Shown piece after piece: positions 1 through 8,650 of a stretch of 64,000 nt of DNA. Every line of letters starts with the position of its first letter. The first letter of the stretch is position 1. Position numbers and translations under genes: made by a program. The DNA is taken from the NCBI RefSeq assembly GCF_003570715.1, contig NZ_QXXQ01000001.1, forward strand, positions 186,001-250,000. Reading direction: 5' to 3'. The notes below the pieces were generated by a model. It worked only from the letters and a program-made list of their open reading frames with translations, was not told the origin of the DNA and did not search any database. The stretch comes from Gemmobacter lutimaris (GTDB taxonomy: Bacteria > Pseudomonadota > Alphaproteobacteria > Rhodobacterales > Rhodobacteraceae).

Positions 1-8
1 CACCCGCC

Positions 9-209
9 ATGAAGGCAGAACTTTCCGAAGACGGGCAAAGCTTCACACTGACGCGCGGCGCGTGGTCGAACAGCTATCCGCTGGCCGATCTGCCAAAATG
101 GATGGCCTTCTATCGCAAGCAACCGCTGGACTTTCCGAAATCGGGCGATTCCTATGCCGCCTCGATTGCCGCGCTGGAGGCATTGGCCGCCCGGCTGGAC
201 CAAGGCTGA
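9..209 (+). CDS. hypothetical protein, 66 aa
   Basis: A 66-residue frame beginning with ATG eight bases inside the window. The frame stays open to the window edge, so the true start could lie further upstream. No family is recognised. The protein has no signal peptide or membrane segment, is rich in aromatic residues in its first half and ends in an Ala/Leu helix. Most codons end in G or C as in neighbouring genes, which supports coding. The next gene starts 67 bases downstream on the same strand. Function unknown. Confidence 0.55.
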   Translation: MKAELSEDGQSFTLTRGAWSNSYPLADLPKWMAFYRKQPLDFPKSGDSYAASIAALEALAARLDQG

Positions 210-276
210 TCCGCGACGGAAACCCGGCGGCGCGGCGTATCAGGGGAACTGACCCTGATGCACCGGAAGCCTCCTC

Positions 277-780
277 ATGAAATCCATGTTTCTTCGCTAT
301 GCGACCCCGTTCACCACCGGGCTGTTCCTCGTCTCGCTCGTCTCGGGGGTGGCCTTGTTCTTTCATATCGGCCCGATGGCCTTTCACGGCATGCATGAAT
401 GGCTCAGCATGGTGCTGATCCTGCCCTTCGTGCTGCATGTCTGGCGGAACTGGCGGCCGATGACAGCCTATTTCCGCCATGTTCCGATGATGGTGGCGCT
501 GGCGGCATCGGTTCTGGCGGGGGCGGTGTTCTTCCTGCCGTCTGGCGGCACCGGCCAGGGCGGGCGTCCGCCGCAATTCGCAGTGGCGAACCGCCTTCTG
601 GCGGCCACCCCCGCCCAAGTCGCCCCCGCGCTGGGCCTGAGCGAAACCGCGCTGCGTGAAAGCCTGACGTCGGCGGGCTTTGCGGTGCCGACCGGGGCTG
701 AAAGCCTGCACGATCTGGCCACCGCCGCCGGACAGCAGGACAGCGCCATTCTGGCGGTTCTGGCCAGCACGGCGAACTGA
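277..780 (+). CDS. DUF4405-like small membrane protein
   Basis: A 167-residue protein with about three membrane segments near residues 12-30, 43-60 and 68-90, then a soluble tail of about 70 residues. Histidines at 30, 37, 40 and 54 sit at the ends of the first two helices. This is typical of the DUF4405 family, which resembles small cytochrome-b-like membrane proteins, but heme binding is only inferred. It is transcribed toward the amine locus. A LysR-type palindrome separates it from the hpaB-like gene, so it is probably not part of that operon. Confidence 0.7.
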   Translation: MKSMFLRYATPFTTGLFLVSLVSGVALFFHIGPMAFHGMHEWLSMVLILPFVLHVWRNWRPMTAYFRHVPMMVALAASVLAGAVFFLPSGGTGQGGRPPQFAVANRLLAATPAQVAPALGLSETALRESLTSAGFAVPTGAESLHDLATAAGQQDSAILAVLASTAN

Positions 781-811
781 CCGCGCGCCGGGCCTTTCCG
801 GGTCGGGCATC

Positions 812-826
812 TTAGGAAAATCCTAA
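812..826. promoter_or_regulatory. LysR-type operator TTAG-N7-CTAA (site A)
   Basis: Perfect inverted repeat TTAGGAAAATCCTAA, containing the T-N11-A core of LysR operators. Its centre is about 87 bases upstream of the hpaB-like start. The same TTAG-N7-CTAA palindrome recurs at 7631-7645 and 8684-8698, in the two other intergenic regions of this locus. It is inferred to bind the LysR protein encoded at 7669-8622. Confidence 0.65.
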
Positions 827-905
827 GCCAAGCTGAAAAACAGTTTGCTTTCGCCTGACCCGGCTCTGCGGCACTCTGGTTGCAATTCCAGAGGAACCCG
901 CAGCC

Positions 906-2399
906 ATGATCCGCACCGGCACAGAATACCGCGAGTCGATCCGTGACGGGCGTGAGGTTTACGTGAATGGCGAACGCGTGGCAGATGTCGGCAGCCACCC
1001 CGCCTTTCGCCCGCTGGTCGAGATGCGGGCCCGGATGCACGATATGGCGCATGACCCGGCCAGCCGCAAGGTGATGACCGTTACCCGCAACGGCGAGACG
1101 CAGGCCCTGTTGAACGCCCTGCCCTTCACACAGGCCGATTGGTGGGCCAAGCGCCGCGCCACCGATGCCGTGCTGGACATGGCAGGCGGCATCGTCACGC
1201 GGATCGGGGATGAAACCGTGGGCGAGATGTGGTCGCTGCACGATTGCGCAGACGCGCTGGCGGAACTGGACCCGCAATTCGCCCCGAACATCCGCAGGCA
1301 TGTCGAACGGGTTCTGACCTGCGACCTGTTCCACGTCTCTGGCAATGCCGGGCCTACCCCGGACGGATCGGACATGGCGCTGCATGTGGTGCGCGAAACC
1401 GATGCCGGCGTGGTGGTGCGCGGTGCCAAGTATGAAACCGCCGCAGCCTATGCCAATCAGGCTTTCATCAAGCCGACCTTGAGCGGCTGGGGTGAGGCGG
1501 CACAATCCGACAGCGCCATCGGCTTCATCTGCGACATGGCTGCCCCCGGTCTGAAATTCCTGTGCCGCGACAGCTTTGCCCGCCCCGCAAGCGCCGAGGA
1601 TTTCCCGCTATCCAGCCGGTGTGACGAGGTGGATACGCTTCTGATCTTCGATGATGTGCTGGTGCCCTGGGAAAATGTGATTTTCCACCGCCAGGCCCGC
1701 GCGGCCATGCAGGTCCGCGCGACACTGCACCGCTATTCCGCCTTCGCCTTCATGCAGCGCAGCCTGCGCATGGCCGACATGCTGATCGGCGTGGCCCTTC
1801 TGGCTGTGCGGCAGCGCGGGTTCGACCGTCAGCAGACCGTGCAGGAGAAGTTGACGCGGCTCGCGCTTTACCGCGAATCCATCCACGCCCATCTGACCGC
1901 AGCCATTGCCCTTGCCGAACGCTCGCCCGCCGGGCTGATGATGCCGAACCAGAGCCTGCTTTACGCAGGCCGGATGCATGCCACCGGGCAATTGCCCGCG
2001 ATGATGCAGCACACGCGTGAACTTTGTGGCGCCCAGATTGCGCTGATGCCGGAGACCGCGGCCTTTCAGGCGCCCGACACCGCACCCTGGCTGGAACGCT
2101 GCTATGCGGATGACGACTGGACTGCCGAGGACCGTCGCCGCCTGATGGCCTTCGCGCGCGACCTTCTGAATTCGGACTACGCGGGCCACCGTCTTACCTT
2201 CCAGCTTTTCGCCGAAGGCCCGCCCTATGCGCAGCTTGCCACCGTCTATCGCAACTTCGACTGGGAAGGGCCGATGACGCTGGTGAAAGACTGCGCCGGG
2301 CTTTCCGACCGGGCGGCAGGCGCCGACAGGCTGGTGCCGGGCGACTCGGCCGTATCGAAATGGTTTGCCACCGAAACCCCGCGCGGCCCCGCGCATTGA
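906..2399 (+). CDS. HpaB/PvcC-family FADH2-dependent monooxygenase
   Basis: A 497-residue protein of the 4-hydroxyphenylacetate 3-hydroxylase large-component family, close to the usual length of 480-520. The N-terminus (RTGTEYRESIRDGREVYVNG, then HPAF) is diagnostic of HpaB proteins. Members use reduced FAD from a separate reductase to hydroxylate aromatic or heteroaromatic rings. No HpaC-type reductase gene lies nearby, so the partner must be elsewhere. This is the first gene of the amine locus, downstream of LysR-type site A and 44 bases before the Rieske oxygenase gene. The substrate is unknown. It could be the phenolic or heteroaromatic acid made by the aldehyde dehydrogenase encoded downstream. 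Confidence 0.85.
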   Translation: MIRTGTEYRESIRDGREVYVNGERVADVGSHPAFRPLVEMRARMHDMAHDPASRKVMTVTRNGETQALLNALPFTQADWWAKRRATDAVLDMAGGIVTRIGDETVGEMWSLHDCADALAELDPQFAPNIRRHVERVLTCDLFHVSGNAGPTPDGSDMALHVVRETDAGVVVRGAKYETAAAYANQAFIKPTLSGWGEAAQSDSAIGFICDMAAPGLKFLCRDSFARPASAEDFPLSSRCDEVDTLLIFDDVLVPWENVIFHRQARAAMQVRATLHRYSAFAFMQRSLRMADMLIGVALLAVRQRGFDRQQTVQEKLTRLALYRESIHAHLTAAIALAERSPAGLMMPNQSLLYAGRMHATGQLPAMMQHTRELCGAQIALMPETAAFQAPDTAPWLERCYADDDWTAEDRRRLMAFARDLLNSDYAGHRLTFQLFAEGPPYAQLATVYRNFDWEGPMTLVKDCAGLSDRAAGADRLVPGDSAVSKWFATETPRGPAH

Positions 2400-2443
2400 A
2401 AGCCCGTGCATCGCAAGCCCATGCATCGAAAGAAGGACCGCAG

Positions 2444-3577
2444 ATGAACCACCACGCGCCGCTCAGCCCCGCCGCCGAACTTCATGCCAATGTCTCGGTC
2501 CCGTTCGAACGCGCTTTCGCCATGCCGAAATCGGTTTATACCTCGCCCGAGTTTCTGGCGCTGGAACAAAGCCATGTCTTCGCGCAGGACTGGCTTTGCG
2601 CCGGTCGCGCCGAAAGCCTGCCCGATCCGGGCGATTATCTGACCATGGAAATCGCGGGCGAGCCGGTCGTGGTGCTGCGCGACCGTGACGGCGCCATCCG
2701 CGCCATGTCGAACGTCTGCCGTCACCGTATGTCCACCCTGCTGCAAGGGCGCGGCAAGGTGCGGGCCATCACCTGCCCCTACCATGCCTGGACCTACAAC
2801 CTTGACGGCAGCTTGCGCGGCGCACCGGCGATGACGCTGAACGAAGGTTTCTGCAAAGAGGCGCTGGGCCTGCCCGCCATCCGCTGCGCGGTCTGGCAGG
2901 GCTGGATCATGGTCACGCTCAACCCCGAGGCCCCCGCCCCGGCCGAGGCATTGGCCGAAGTAACCGATCTTATCGCCCCCTTCGACATGACCGGCTACCG
3001 CGAGACCTTCCGCGAGAGTTTCCGCTGGGCGACCAACTGGAAGGTGCTGGCCGAGAATTTCATGGAAAGCTACCACCTGCCGATGTGCCACGCGGGCACC
3101 ATTGGCGGCGCGTCGAAGCTGGAGGAAATGGTCTGCCCGACCGGCGGCGCGGGGTTCAACTACCACTGGATTCTGAAGAATGATTCCGTGCCGCTGGCAC
3201 TGGCGCATCCGTCGAACACCACGCTGGAAGGCGATGACCGGCGCAAGACCTGGCTGCTGGCGATCTATCCCTCGCTGCTGATCACGCTGACGCCGGGCTA
3301 TTTCTGGTATCTCTCGCTCACCCCCGACGGGCCGGGCCATGTGCAGGTGCTGTTCGGCGGCGGCATGTCGGAAGACTGGCTGGCCGACCCGGCCGCGGAG
3401 GCGCATCTGGCCTCGGTGCGGGCGCTGCTCGACGATGTGAATGTCGAGGACAAGGGCTGCACCGAGAAGGTCTATCGCGGGCTTTGTTCCGGCCTCGCGC
3501 AGCCCGGCCCGCTCAGCCATCTGGAGCGGCCAAATTTCGAATTCGCCCAATACCTTGCCCGCCGCATCCCGGCCTGA
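2444..3577 (+). CDS. Rieske non-heme iron oxygenase, alpha subunit
   Basis: A 377-residue ring-hydroxylating-type oxygenase. The Rieske [2Fe-2S] ligands are Cys92, His94, Cys111 and His114. The mononuclear iron site is in the motif around Asn205, Glu208, His211 and His216 (ENFMESYHLPMCH). This start is preceded by AGAAGGA and fits the family; an in-frame upstream ATG at 2360 would overlap the hpaB-like gene. Family members oxidise rings or N-methyl groups (choline, carnitine and stachydrine type enzymes). No ferredoxin or reductase gene lies in the cluster. It follows the hpaB-like gene in one probable operon. The specific substrate cannot be read from the sequence. Confidence 0.88.
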   Translation: MNHHAPLSPAAELHANVSVPFERAFAMPKSVYTSPEFLALEQSHVFAQDWLCAGRAESLPDPGDYLTMEIAGEPVVVLRDRDGAIRAMSNVCRHRMSTLLQGRGKVRAITCPYHAWTYNLDGSLRGAPAMTLNEGFCKEALGLPAIRCAVWQGWIMVTLNPEAPAPAEALAEVTDLIAPFDMTGYRETFRESFRWATNWKVLAENFMESYHLPMCHAGTIGGASKLEEMVCPTGGAGFNYHWILKNDSVPLALAHPSNTTLEGDDRRKTWLLAIYPSLLITLTPGYFWYLSLTPDGPGHVQVLFGGGMSEDWLADPAAEAHLASVRALLDDVNVEDKGCTEKVYRGLCSGLAQPGPLSHLERPNFEFAQYLARRIPA

Positions 3578-3605
3578 GGCATTCCGGACAACAAGGAAGA
3601 ACCCC

Positions 3606-4874
3606 ATGTCAGTCGAAAGAACCGAGGCGCTGGTGGTCGGCGCCGGACAGGCCGGCATCGCCGCCAGCGAACACCTGACCCGCGCGGGCATCCCGCATCT
3701 GGTGCTGGAAAAGGATCGCGTCGCCGAACGCTGGCGCAGTTGCCGCTGGGATTCGCTGGTGGCGAACGGCCCGGCCTGGCACGACCGCTTTCCGGGGCTG
3801 GAATTCGCGGGCGACCCCGATGCCTTTGTCGGCAAGGAAGGGGTGGCTGATTACCTTGCGGCTTACGCCCGCAAATATGACGCCCCGATCCGTTGCGGGG
3901 TCGAGGTGAAGGGCGCGACCCGACTGCCCGACCGCGCAGGTTTCCGCGTCGAAACCTCGCAAGGCGTGATCGAGACAACCTATCTGATCTCGGCCACCGG
4001 CGCGTTCCAGACCCCGGTCATTCCGCCGCTGGTGCCGGAAAGCGCAGGGATCACCCAGATCCATTCCAACAGCTACCGCAACCCCGCGCAATTGCCCGAG
4101 GGCGGCGTGCTGGTGGTGGGCGCCGGATCGTCCGGCGTGCAGATCGCGGACGAACTTCTGGCCTCGGGCCGCAAGGTCTGGCTCTCGGTCGGGCCGCATG
4201 ACCGCCCTCCCCGCGCCTATCGCGGCCGCGATTTCGTCTGGTGGCTGGGCGTGCTGAACAAATGGGACGCCGACGCGCCGGAAGGCGCCGAACATACCAC
4301 CATCGCCGTCAGCGGTGCCCATGGCGGCGCGACGGTCGATTTCCGCAAGCTCGCCGCGCGGGGCATGGTGCTGCTGGGCCGGACCGAAAGCTTCGAAGGC
4401 GGCAAGCTGCACTTCGCCGGTGACCTCGGCACCAATATCCGCCGGGGCGACGCCAATTACCTGTCGCTGCTGGACGAGGCCGATGCCTGGATCACCCGCA
4501 ACGGCCTGTCCCTGCCCGAGGAACCGCAGGCGCGCGAGATCGGGCCCGACCCCGACTGCATGACGCAGCCGATCCACACGCTTGACCTGAAGGCTGCTGG
4601 CATCACCACGATCCTCTGGGCCACCGGCTTCAGCAATGATTTTGGCTGGCTTCAGGTCGATGCGCTGGATGACAAGGGCCGCCCCCGCCACCAGCGCGGC
4701 GTGTCGTCGGAACCCGGCGTCTACTTCCTCGGCCTACCCTATCAGTCGCGGCGCGGATCCTCCTTCATCTGGGGCGTCTGGCACGATGCGAAATTCGTGG
4801 CCGACCATATCGCCAAGCAACGCAGCTACCTTGCCTATCGCGCGCCCGGCGAAACCGCCGCCGCCGCAGAATGA
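3606..4874 (+). CDS. FAD/NAD(P)-dependent FMO-like oxidoreductase
   Basis: A 422-residue flavoprotein with two Rossmann motifs: VVGAGQAGIAA near the N-terminus (FAD) and VVGAGSSGVQIA near residue 175 (NAD(P)H). The EKDRVAERWRSCRWDSL region after the FAD motif is typical of flavin monooxygenase/CzcO-like proteins. The start is preceded by AAGGAAG. It might be an independent monooxygenase, or the electron source for the adjacent Rieske oxygenase, since no classical reductase is present. It is the third gene of the operon. Its stop overlaps an upstream alternative start of the RidA-family gene. Confidence 0.82.
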   Translation: MSVERTEALVVGAGQAGIAASEHLTRAGIPHLVLEKDRVAERWRSCRWDSLVANGPAWHDRFPGLEFAGDPDAFVGKEGVADYLAAYARKYDAPIRCGVEVKGATRLPDRAGFRVETSQGVIETTYLISATGAFQTPVIPPLVPESAGITQIHSNSYRNPAQLPEGGVLVVGAGSSGVQIADELLASGRKVWLSVGPHDRPPRAYRGRDFVWWLGVLNKWDADAPEGAEHTTIAVSGAHGGATVDFRKLAARGMVLLGRTESFEGGKLHFAGDLGTNIRRGDANYLSLLDEADAWITRNGLSLPEEPQAREIGPDPDCMTQPIHTLDLKAAGITTILWATGFSNDFGWLQVDALDDKGRPRHQRGVSSEPGVYFLGLPYQSRRGSSFIWGVWHDAKFVADHIAKQRSYLAYRAPGETAAAAE

Positions 4875-4888
4875 CCCGGAGAGACCCA

Positions 4889-5305
4889 ATGGCCCATACC
4901 CGCTACCGCAAGTTCAACACCCGCGACACCTACCCCGAGCAGCGCCTCGACAATGACCTCTGTCAGGCGGTCGCCACCCGTGGCGGCACGACGCTCTGGA
5001 TGCGCGGCCAATGCCCGCAGGATCTGGACACCGCGCAGAACATCGCCTCGCATGATCCGGTGGAACAGACCCACAAGGTCATGCAGAACATCCGCCAACT
5101 GGTCGAGGAAGCCGGCGGAAAGATGGAACATGTGGTGAAACTGGTGGTCTACCTCACCGATGTGCGCCACCGCGAGGCGGTCTACCGGACCATGGGCGAA
5201 TATATCAAGGGTGTGCACCCGGTCTGCACCGGCCTGACCGTAGTGGCGCTCGCCCGCCCCGACTGGCTGGTGGAAATCGACGCCACCGCCGTCATCCCTG
5301 ATTGA
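4889..5305 (+). CDS. RidA-family protein (YjgF/YER057c/UK114)
   Basis: A 138-residue Rid-family protein that starts at an ATG preceded by CGGAGAG; an in-frame ATG at 4871 overlaps the previous stop codon. The core TTLWMRGQCPQD and the C-terminal LVEIDATAVI strand match the family. Where RidA has the Arg-Ser-Cys motif (Arg105 in E. coli), this protein reads Pro-Val-Cys at 111-113. The canonical catalytic arginine therefore appears absent. Family members deaminate enamines/imines or 2-aminomuconate, and the missing Arg suggests a different Rid subfamily or substrate. It sits between an FMO-like enzyme and a DUF1028 hydrolase, as expected for handling a nitrogenous intermediate. Confidence 0.85.
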   Translation: MAHTRYRKFNTRDTYPEQRLDNDLCQAVATRGGTTLWMRGQCPQDLDTAQNIASHDPVEQTHKVMQNIRQLVEEAGGKMEHVVKLVVYLTDVRHREAVYRTMGEYIKGVHPVCTGLTVVALARPDWLVEIDATAVIPD

Positions 5306-5315
5306 TCCCACAGGA

Positions 5316-5437
5316 CCGGGGGTTTCACACCCCCGGACCCCCGTGGGATATTTCTGGACAGAAAATGAGCCTGGAAAGCGCCCTTGCCATTTTCTGTCCG
5401 AAAATATCCTCGGGGGTCCGGGGGCAGACAGCCCCCG
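5316..5437. repeat. paired inverted intergenic repeat (REP-like)
   Basis: A composite palindrome lies between the RidA-family and DUF1028 genes. Arms 5330-5367 and 5388-5424 are near-perfect reverse complements over about 37 bases, each carrying the motif GGATATTTTCGGACAGAAAA or a close variant. Each arm overlaps a smaller GC hairpin: CCGGGGGT/ACCCCCGG at 5316-5336 and CCGGGGGC/GCCCCCGG at 5419-5437. Related single copies occur near 41341-41405, 56604-56675 and 18511-18534. It is probably an RNA-stabilising or terminating hairpin and a dispersed genomic repeat. Confidence 0.75.
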
Positions 5438-5460
5438 GCGTTTTCCGAAAGAGACCCGGC

Positions 5461-6135
5461 ATGACCTTTTCCCTTGTTGCCCGCTGCGCGAAGACCGGCC
5501 AGTTCGGCATGGTGATCTCCTCCTCCTCCCCCGCCGTGGCGGCGCGCTGTGCGCATGTGCGGGCGGGCGTGGGCGTAGTGGCGAGCCAGAATGTCACCGA
5601 TCCCACGCTGGGGCCGCTGGTGCTGGAGGCGCTGGCCTCGGGCCTTGGCGCGGAAGCGGCGCTTGCGAGGGTGACGACGGCGCGCGCGCATATTGACTAT
5701 CGGCAATTGCTGGTCGTCGATGGCAGCGGTGCAACCGCGATCCATTCCGGGCAGCAGGTGCTGGGCATCTGGGCCGAAGCGCGGGGGCAGGATTGTGCCT
5801 CGGGCGGCAATCTGCTGGCAAATGATGGCGTGCCCGCTGCCATGGTGGCGGGGTTCGAGACGGCCACCGGCCATCTGGGTGACCGCCTGATCGCCGCCCT
5901 ACGCGCCGGACTTGCGGCAGGTGGCGAGGCTGGCCCGGTGCATTCGGCGGGGCTGAAGATCGCCGACCGGCTGGACTGGCCGCTGGCCGATCTGCGCTGC
6001 GACTGGACGGAAACCTGCCCCATCGAGGCGGTAGCCGCCGCATGGGAGGTCTATAAACCGCAGATGGCCGCCTATGTGCAGCGCGCCGAAGATCCGACAC
6101 AGGCGCCTTCCTACGGAGTTCCCGGCGATGAATGA
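5461..6135 (+). CDS. DUF1028 Ntn-hydrolase-like protein
   Basis: A 224-residue protein of the DUF1028 family, recognised from the N-terminal TFSLVARCAKTGQFGMVISS and the following SPAVAARC and VASQNVTDP blocks. The family has an Ntn-hydrolase-like fold and is often encoded beside Rid proteins and amine or pyrimidine catabolic enzymes. Its reaction is not established. The start at 5461 gives the conserved N-terminus and follows GAAAGAGA. An in-frame upstream start at 5302 would translate the palindromic repeat and is rejected. The 3' end overlaps the aldehyde dehydrogenase gene by eight bases, indicating translational coupling. Confidence 0.8.
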   Translation: MTFSLVARCAKTGQFGMVISSSSPAVAARCAHVRAGVGVVASQNVTDPTLGPLVLEALASGLGAEAALARVTTARAHIDYRQLLVVDGSGATAIHSGQQVLGIWAEARGQDCASGGNLLANDGVPAAMVAGFETATGHLGDRLIAALRAGLAAGGEAGPVHSAGLKIADRLDWPLADLRCDWTETCPIEAVAAAWEVYKPQMAAYVQRAEDPTQAPSYGVPGDE

Positions 6136-7624
6136 CATCTCGCAATTCACCCGTGCCGACTGGCAGGCGCGCGCCGCCGTGCTGCGCTTCCGCAACCAGA
6201 TCTGGCTCGACGGGCGCGCCGTGCCCGCCGCCTCGGGCGCGCGGTTCGAAAGCGTCAACCCGGCCACCGGCGCCGTGCTGACCGATGTGGCGCGCGGTGG
6301 AGCCGAGGACATCGACCGCGCCGTCGCCTCGGCCCGCCGCGCCTTCGAGGATGGCCGCTGGAGCCGCAAGACCCCGGCTGAGCGCAAGGAGGTGCTGTTG
6401 CGTCTTGCTGCGCTGATCCGCGAGAATGTGCCGGAACTAGCGCTGCTGGACAGTCTGGACATGGGCAAGCTGGTGAAGGATGCCGCGACCATTGACGCCC
6501 CTGGCTCGGCGCATTTTTTCCAGTGGCATGCCGAGGCGATCGACAAGCTTTATGACGAGATCGCCCCGACCGGCGGTCGCGATCTGGCCATGGTGCGGCG
6601 GGTGCCGCTGGGGGTGGTCGGCGCGGTGGTGCCGTGGAACTTCCCGCTGGATATGGCGACGTGGAAGCTGGCGCCGGCACTGGCCACCGGCAATTCCGTC
6701 GTGCTGAAACCGGCTGAACAATCACCGCTGTCGGCGCTGCGCTTGGCCGAGCTGGCCGCCGAGGCCGGTCTGCCCGATGGCGTTCTGAACGTGGTGCCGG
6801 GCTTTGGCGAGGATGCCGGGCAGGCACTGGGTCGTCACGCGGATGTGGATTGCCTCGTCTTCACCGGCTCGACCGCCGTGGGCAAGCTGTTCCTGCGCTA
6901 TGCCGGTGAATCGAACATGAAACAGGTCTGGCTGGAAACCGGCGGCAAGAGCCCGAATCTGATCTTCCCCGACGCCGATCTGGAGGCCGCCGCCGATATG
7001 GCCGCCTTTGGCATATTCTTCAATCAGGGTGAGGTCTGTTCGGCGAACAGCCGGATGCTGGTGCATGCCTCGATTGCCGAGGAAATGATCGAACGCATGG
7101 CCGCCCGCGCCGCGCAGGCGCAGCCGGGCGACCCGCTGGACCCGGCCTCGGCCATGGGGCCGCTGGTGGACCGCAAACATGCCGATACGGTGATGGGGTT
7201 CATCGCCAGCGGCAAACAGGCCGGGCGGCTGGTCTGTGGCGGCGAGCGGATCGCGCGCAACGGCTCCGATGCCTATGTGCAGCCCACCATCTTCACCGAT
7301 CTGCGCCCCGATGCTCGCGTGGTGCGGGAGGAGATCTTTGGCCCGGTGCTGACCATCCAGACCTTCAAGACCGAGGACGAGGCGCTGACCATGGCCAATA
7401 ACTCGCCCTATGCGCTTGCCGCCTCGGTCTGGACCCGCGATCTGGGGCGGGCGCTGTCGGTCTCGGACCGGCTGAATGCGGGGACGGTTTCGGTCAACAC
7501 GGTCGATGCGCTGAGCGCGATGACCCCGTTCGGCGGCATGAAGCAATCGGGTTTCGGGCGTGACCTGTCGATCCACAGTTTCGACAAATATTCCGCGCTC
7601 AAGACGACTTGGATCAAATACTGA
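6128..7624 (+). CDS. NAD(P)+-dependent aldehyde dehydrogenase (PuuC-like)
   Basis: A 498-residue aldehyde dehydrogenase with the oxyanion Asn171 (PWNFP), Lys194 (LKPAEQ), the base Glu270 (LETGGKSP) and the nucleophile Cys304 (GEVCSANSR). The full catalytic set fits an oxidising, non-CoA-acylating enzyme. It resembles the PuuC/AldH group acting on amino- and aryl-aldehydes. It overlaps the DUF1028 gene by eight bases and follows GGAG. In this locus it is the natural next step after the amine dehydrogenase, turning the aldehyde from oxidative deamination into a carboxylate. Confidence 0.92.
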   Translation: MNDISQFTRADWQARAAVLRFRNQIWLDGRAVPAASGARFESVNPATGAVLTDVARGGAEDIDRAVASARRAFEDGRWSRKTPAERKEVLLRLAALIRENVPELALLDSLDMGKLVKDAATIDAPGSAHFFQWHAEAIDKLYDEIAPTGGRDLAMVRRVPLGVVGAVVPWNFPLDMATWKLAPALATGNSVVLKPAEQSPLSALRLAELAAEAGLPDGVLNVVPGFGEDAGQALGRHADVDCLVFTGSTAVGKLFLRYAGESNMKQVWLETGGKSPNLIFPDADLEAAADMAAFGIFFNQGEVCSANSRMLVHASIAEEMIERMAARAAQAQPGDPLDPASAMGPLVDRKHADTVMGFIASGKQAGRLVCGGERIARNGSDAYVQPTIFTDLRPDARVVREEIFGPVLTIQTFKTEDEALTMANNSPYALAASVWTRDLGRALSVSDRLNAGTVSVNTVDALSAMTPFGGMKQSGFGRDLSIHSFDKYSALKTTWIKY

Positions 7625-7630
7625 TCCGGG

Positions 7631-7645
7631 TTAGGCTGTCCCTAA
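7631..7645. promoter_or_regulatory. LysR-type operator TTAG-N7-CTAA (site B)
   Basis: TTAGGCTGTCCCTAA lies between the aldehyde dehydrogenase stop and the lysR start, centred about 31 bases before that ATG. The close position suggests autoregulation of lysR. Confidence 0.65.
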
Positions 7646-7668
7646 TCTGAACGCGGCTGAGGTAAGCC

Positions 7669-8622
7669 ATGCCCTTGCGATTCACCCTGCGGCAGTTGGA
7701 ATACCTCGTCGCCGTGGGCGAATGCGGCTCGATTGCGCTGGCGTCGGAACGGGTGAATGTGTCTTCGCCCTCAATATCCGCAGCGATTTCGCAGCTGGAG
7801 CAGGAATTCGGCCTGCCGCTGTTCGTGCGGCGCCATGCACAAGGGCTGTCACTGACGCAGGGCGGCAAGCAGTTCGTGGAACAGGCGAAAGTGGTCCTGG
7901 CACAGGCGGCGCGGCTGAACGATCTGGCCAACAGCATCACCGGCAAGGTGCGCGGGCCGCTGAACGTGGGATGTCTGCTGACCTTCGCGCAGGTGGTTCT
8001 GCCGCAGCTTCGGCGCAGCTTCGTCGATGCCTGGCCCGAGGTCGATTTCCACCAGTTCGAGCGCAACCAGTCGGAAATCTTCGACGGGTTGCGCAATGCG
8101 ACGCTGGATCTGGCGCTCAGCTATGATCTGAACATCCCCGCCGATCTGGAATTCGTGCCGCTGGCGACGCTGCCCCCTTACGCTGTCTTGCCCGATACGC
8201 ATGAGCTTGCGCACCTGGCCGCAGTCTCGCCCGCCGAACTGGCGGATTATCCGATGGTGCTGCTCGACCTGCCGCTGAGCGCCGAATATTTCCTGTCCTT
8301 CTTCACCGAAATTGGCGTGCGGCCGCAGATTGCTGAACGCACCCGCGACATGGCGGTGATGCAGAGCCTTGTCGGTCAGGGCTTTGGCTATTCCATCGCC
8401 AATATCCGGCCCTGGTCGGACAACAGCCCCGACGGGCGGCGGCTGCGCTATGTGCCGCTGACCGGGCCGGTCCGGCCGATGCGGCTGGGGCTGGTTCTGT
8501 CAGAAGGGGCCAGCGCCTCGCAGACGGTGCGCGCTTTCGTCGATCATTGCCGCGCCAATGTCAACGCGGAACGCGCCGCCGGGCTGCGGCTGCGGCTGGA
8601 CGGGCCACAGCGCGATTTCTAG
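7669..8622 (+). CDS. LysR-family transcriptional regulator of the amine locus
   Basis: A 317-residue LysR regulator. The N-terminal winged helix-turn-helix covers about residues 5-65 (FTLRQLEYLVAVGECGSI, then SSPSISAAISQLEQEFG), followed by a substrate-binding-like effector domain. It lies inside the locus on the same strand, between the aldehyde dehydrogenase and amine dehydrogenase genes. Three identical-architecture palindromes flank the transcription units it probably controls, including one just upstream of itself. The effector is probably the pathway amine or a derivative (inference). Confidence 0.9.
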   Translation: MPLRFTLRQLEYLVAVGECGSIALASERVNVSSPSISAAISQLEQEFGLPLFVRRHAQGLSLTQGGKQFVEQAKVVLAQAARLNDLANSITGKVRGPLNVGCLLTFAQVVLPQLRRSFVDAWPEVDFHQFERNQSEIFDGLRNATLDLALSYDLNIPADLEFVPLATLPPYAVLPDTHELAHLAAVSPAELADYPMVLLDLPLSAEYFLSFFTEIGVRPQIAERTRDMAVMQSLVGQGFGYSIANIRPWSDNSPDGRRLRYVPLTGPVRPMRLGLVLSEGASASQTVRAFVDHCRANVNAERAAGLRLRLDGPQRDF

Positions 8623-8650
8623 GCTTCCCCGGTTGCACAAGGCCACGCCA

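Noticed and set aside
5302-5460. N-terminal extension of the DUF1028 protein through the repeat
   Set aside because: The extra residues translate the inverted repeat and lack family similarity. The ATG at 5461 gives the conserved N-terminus with its own ribosome binding site.
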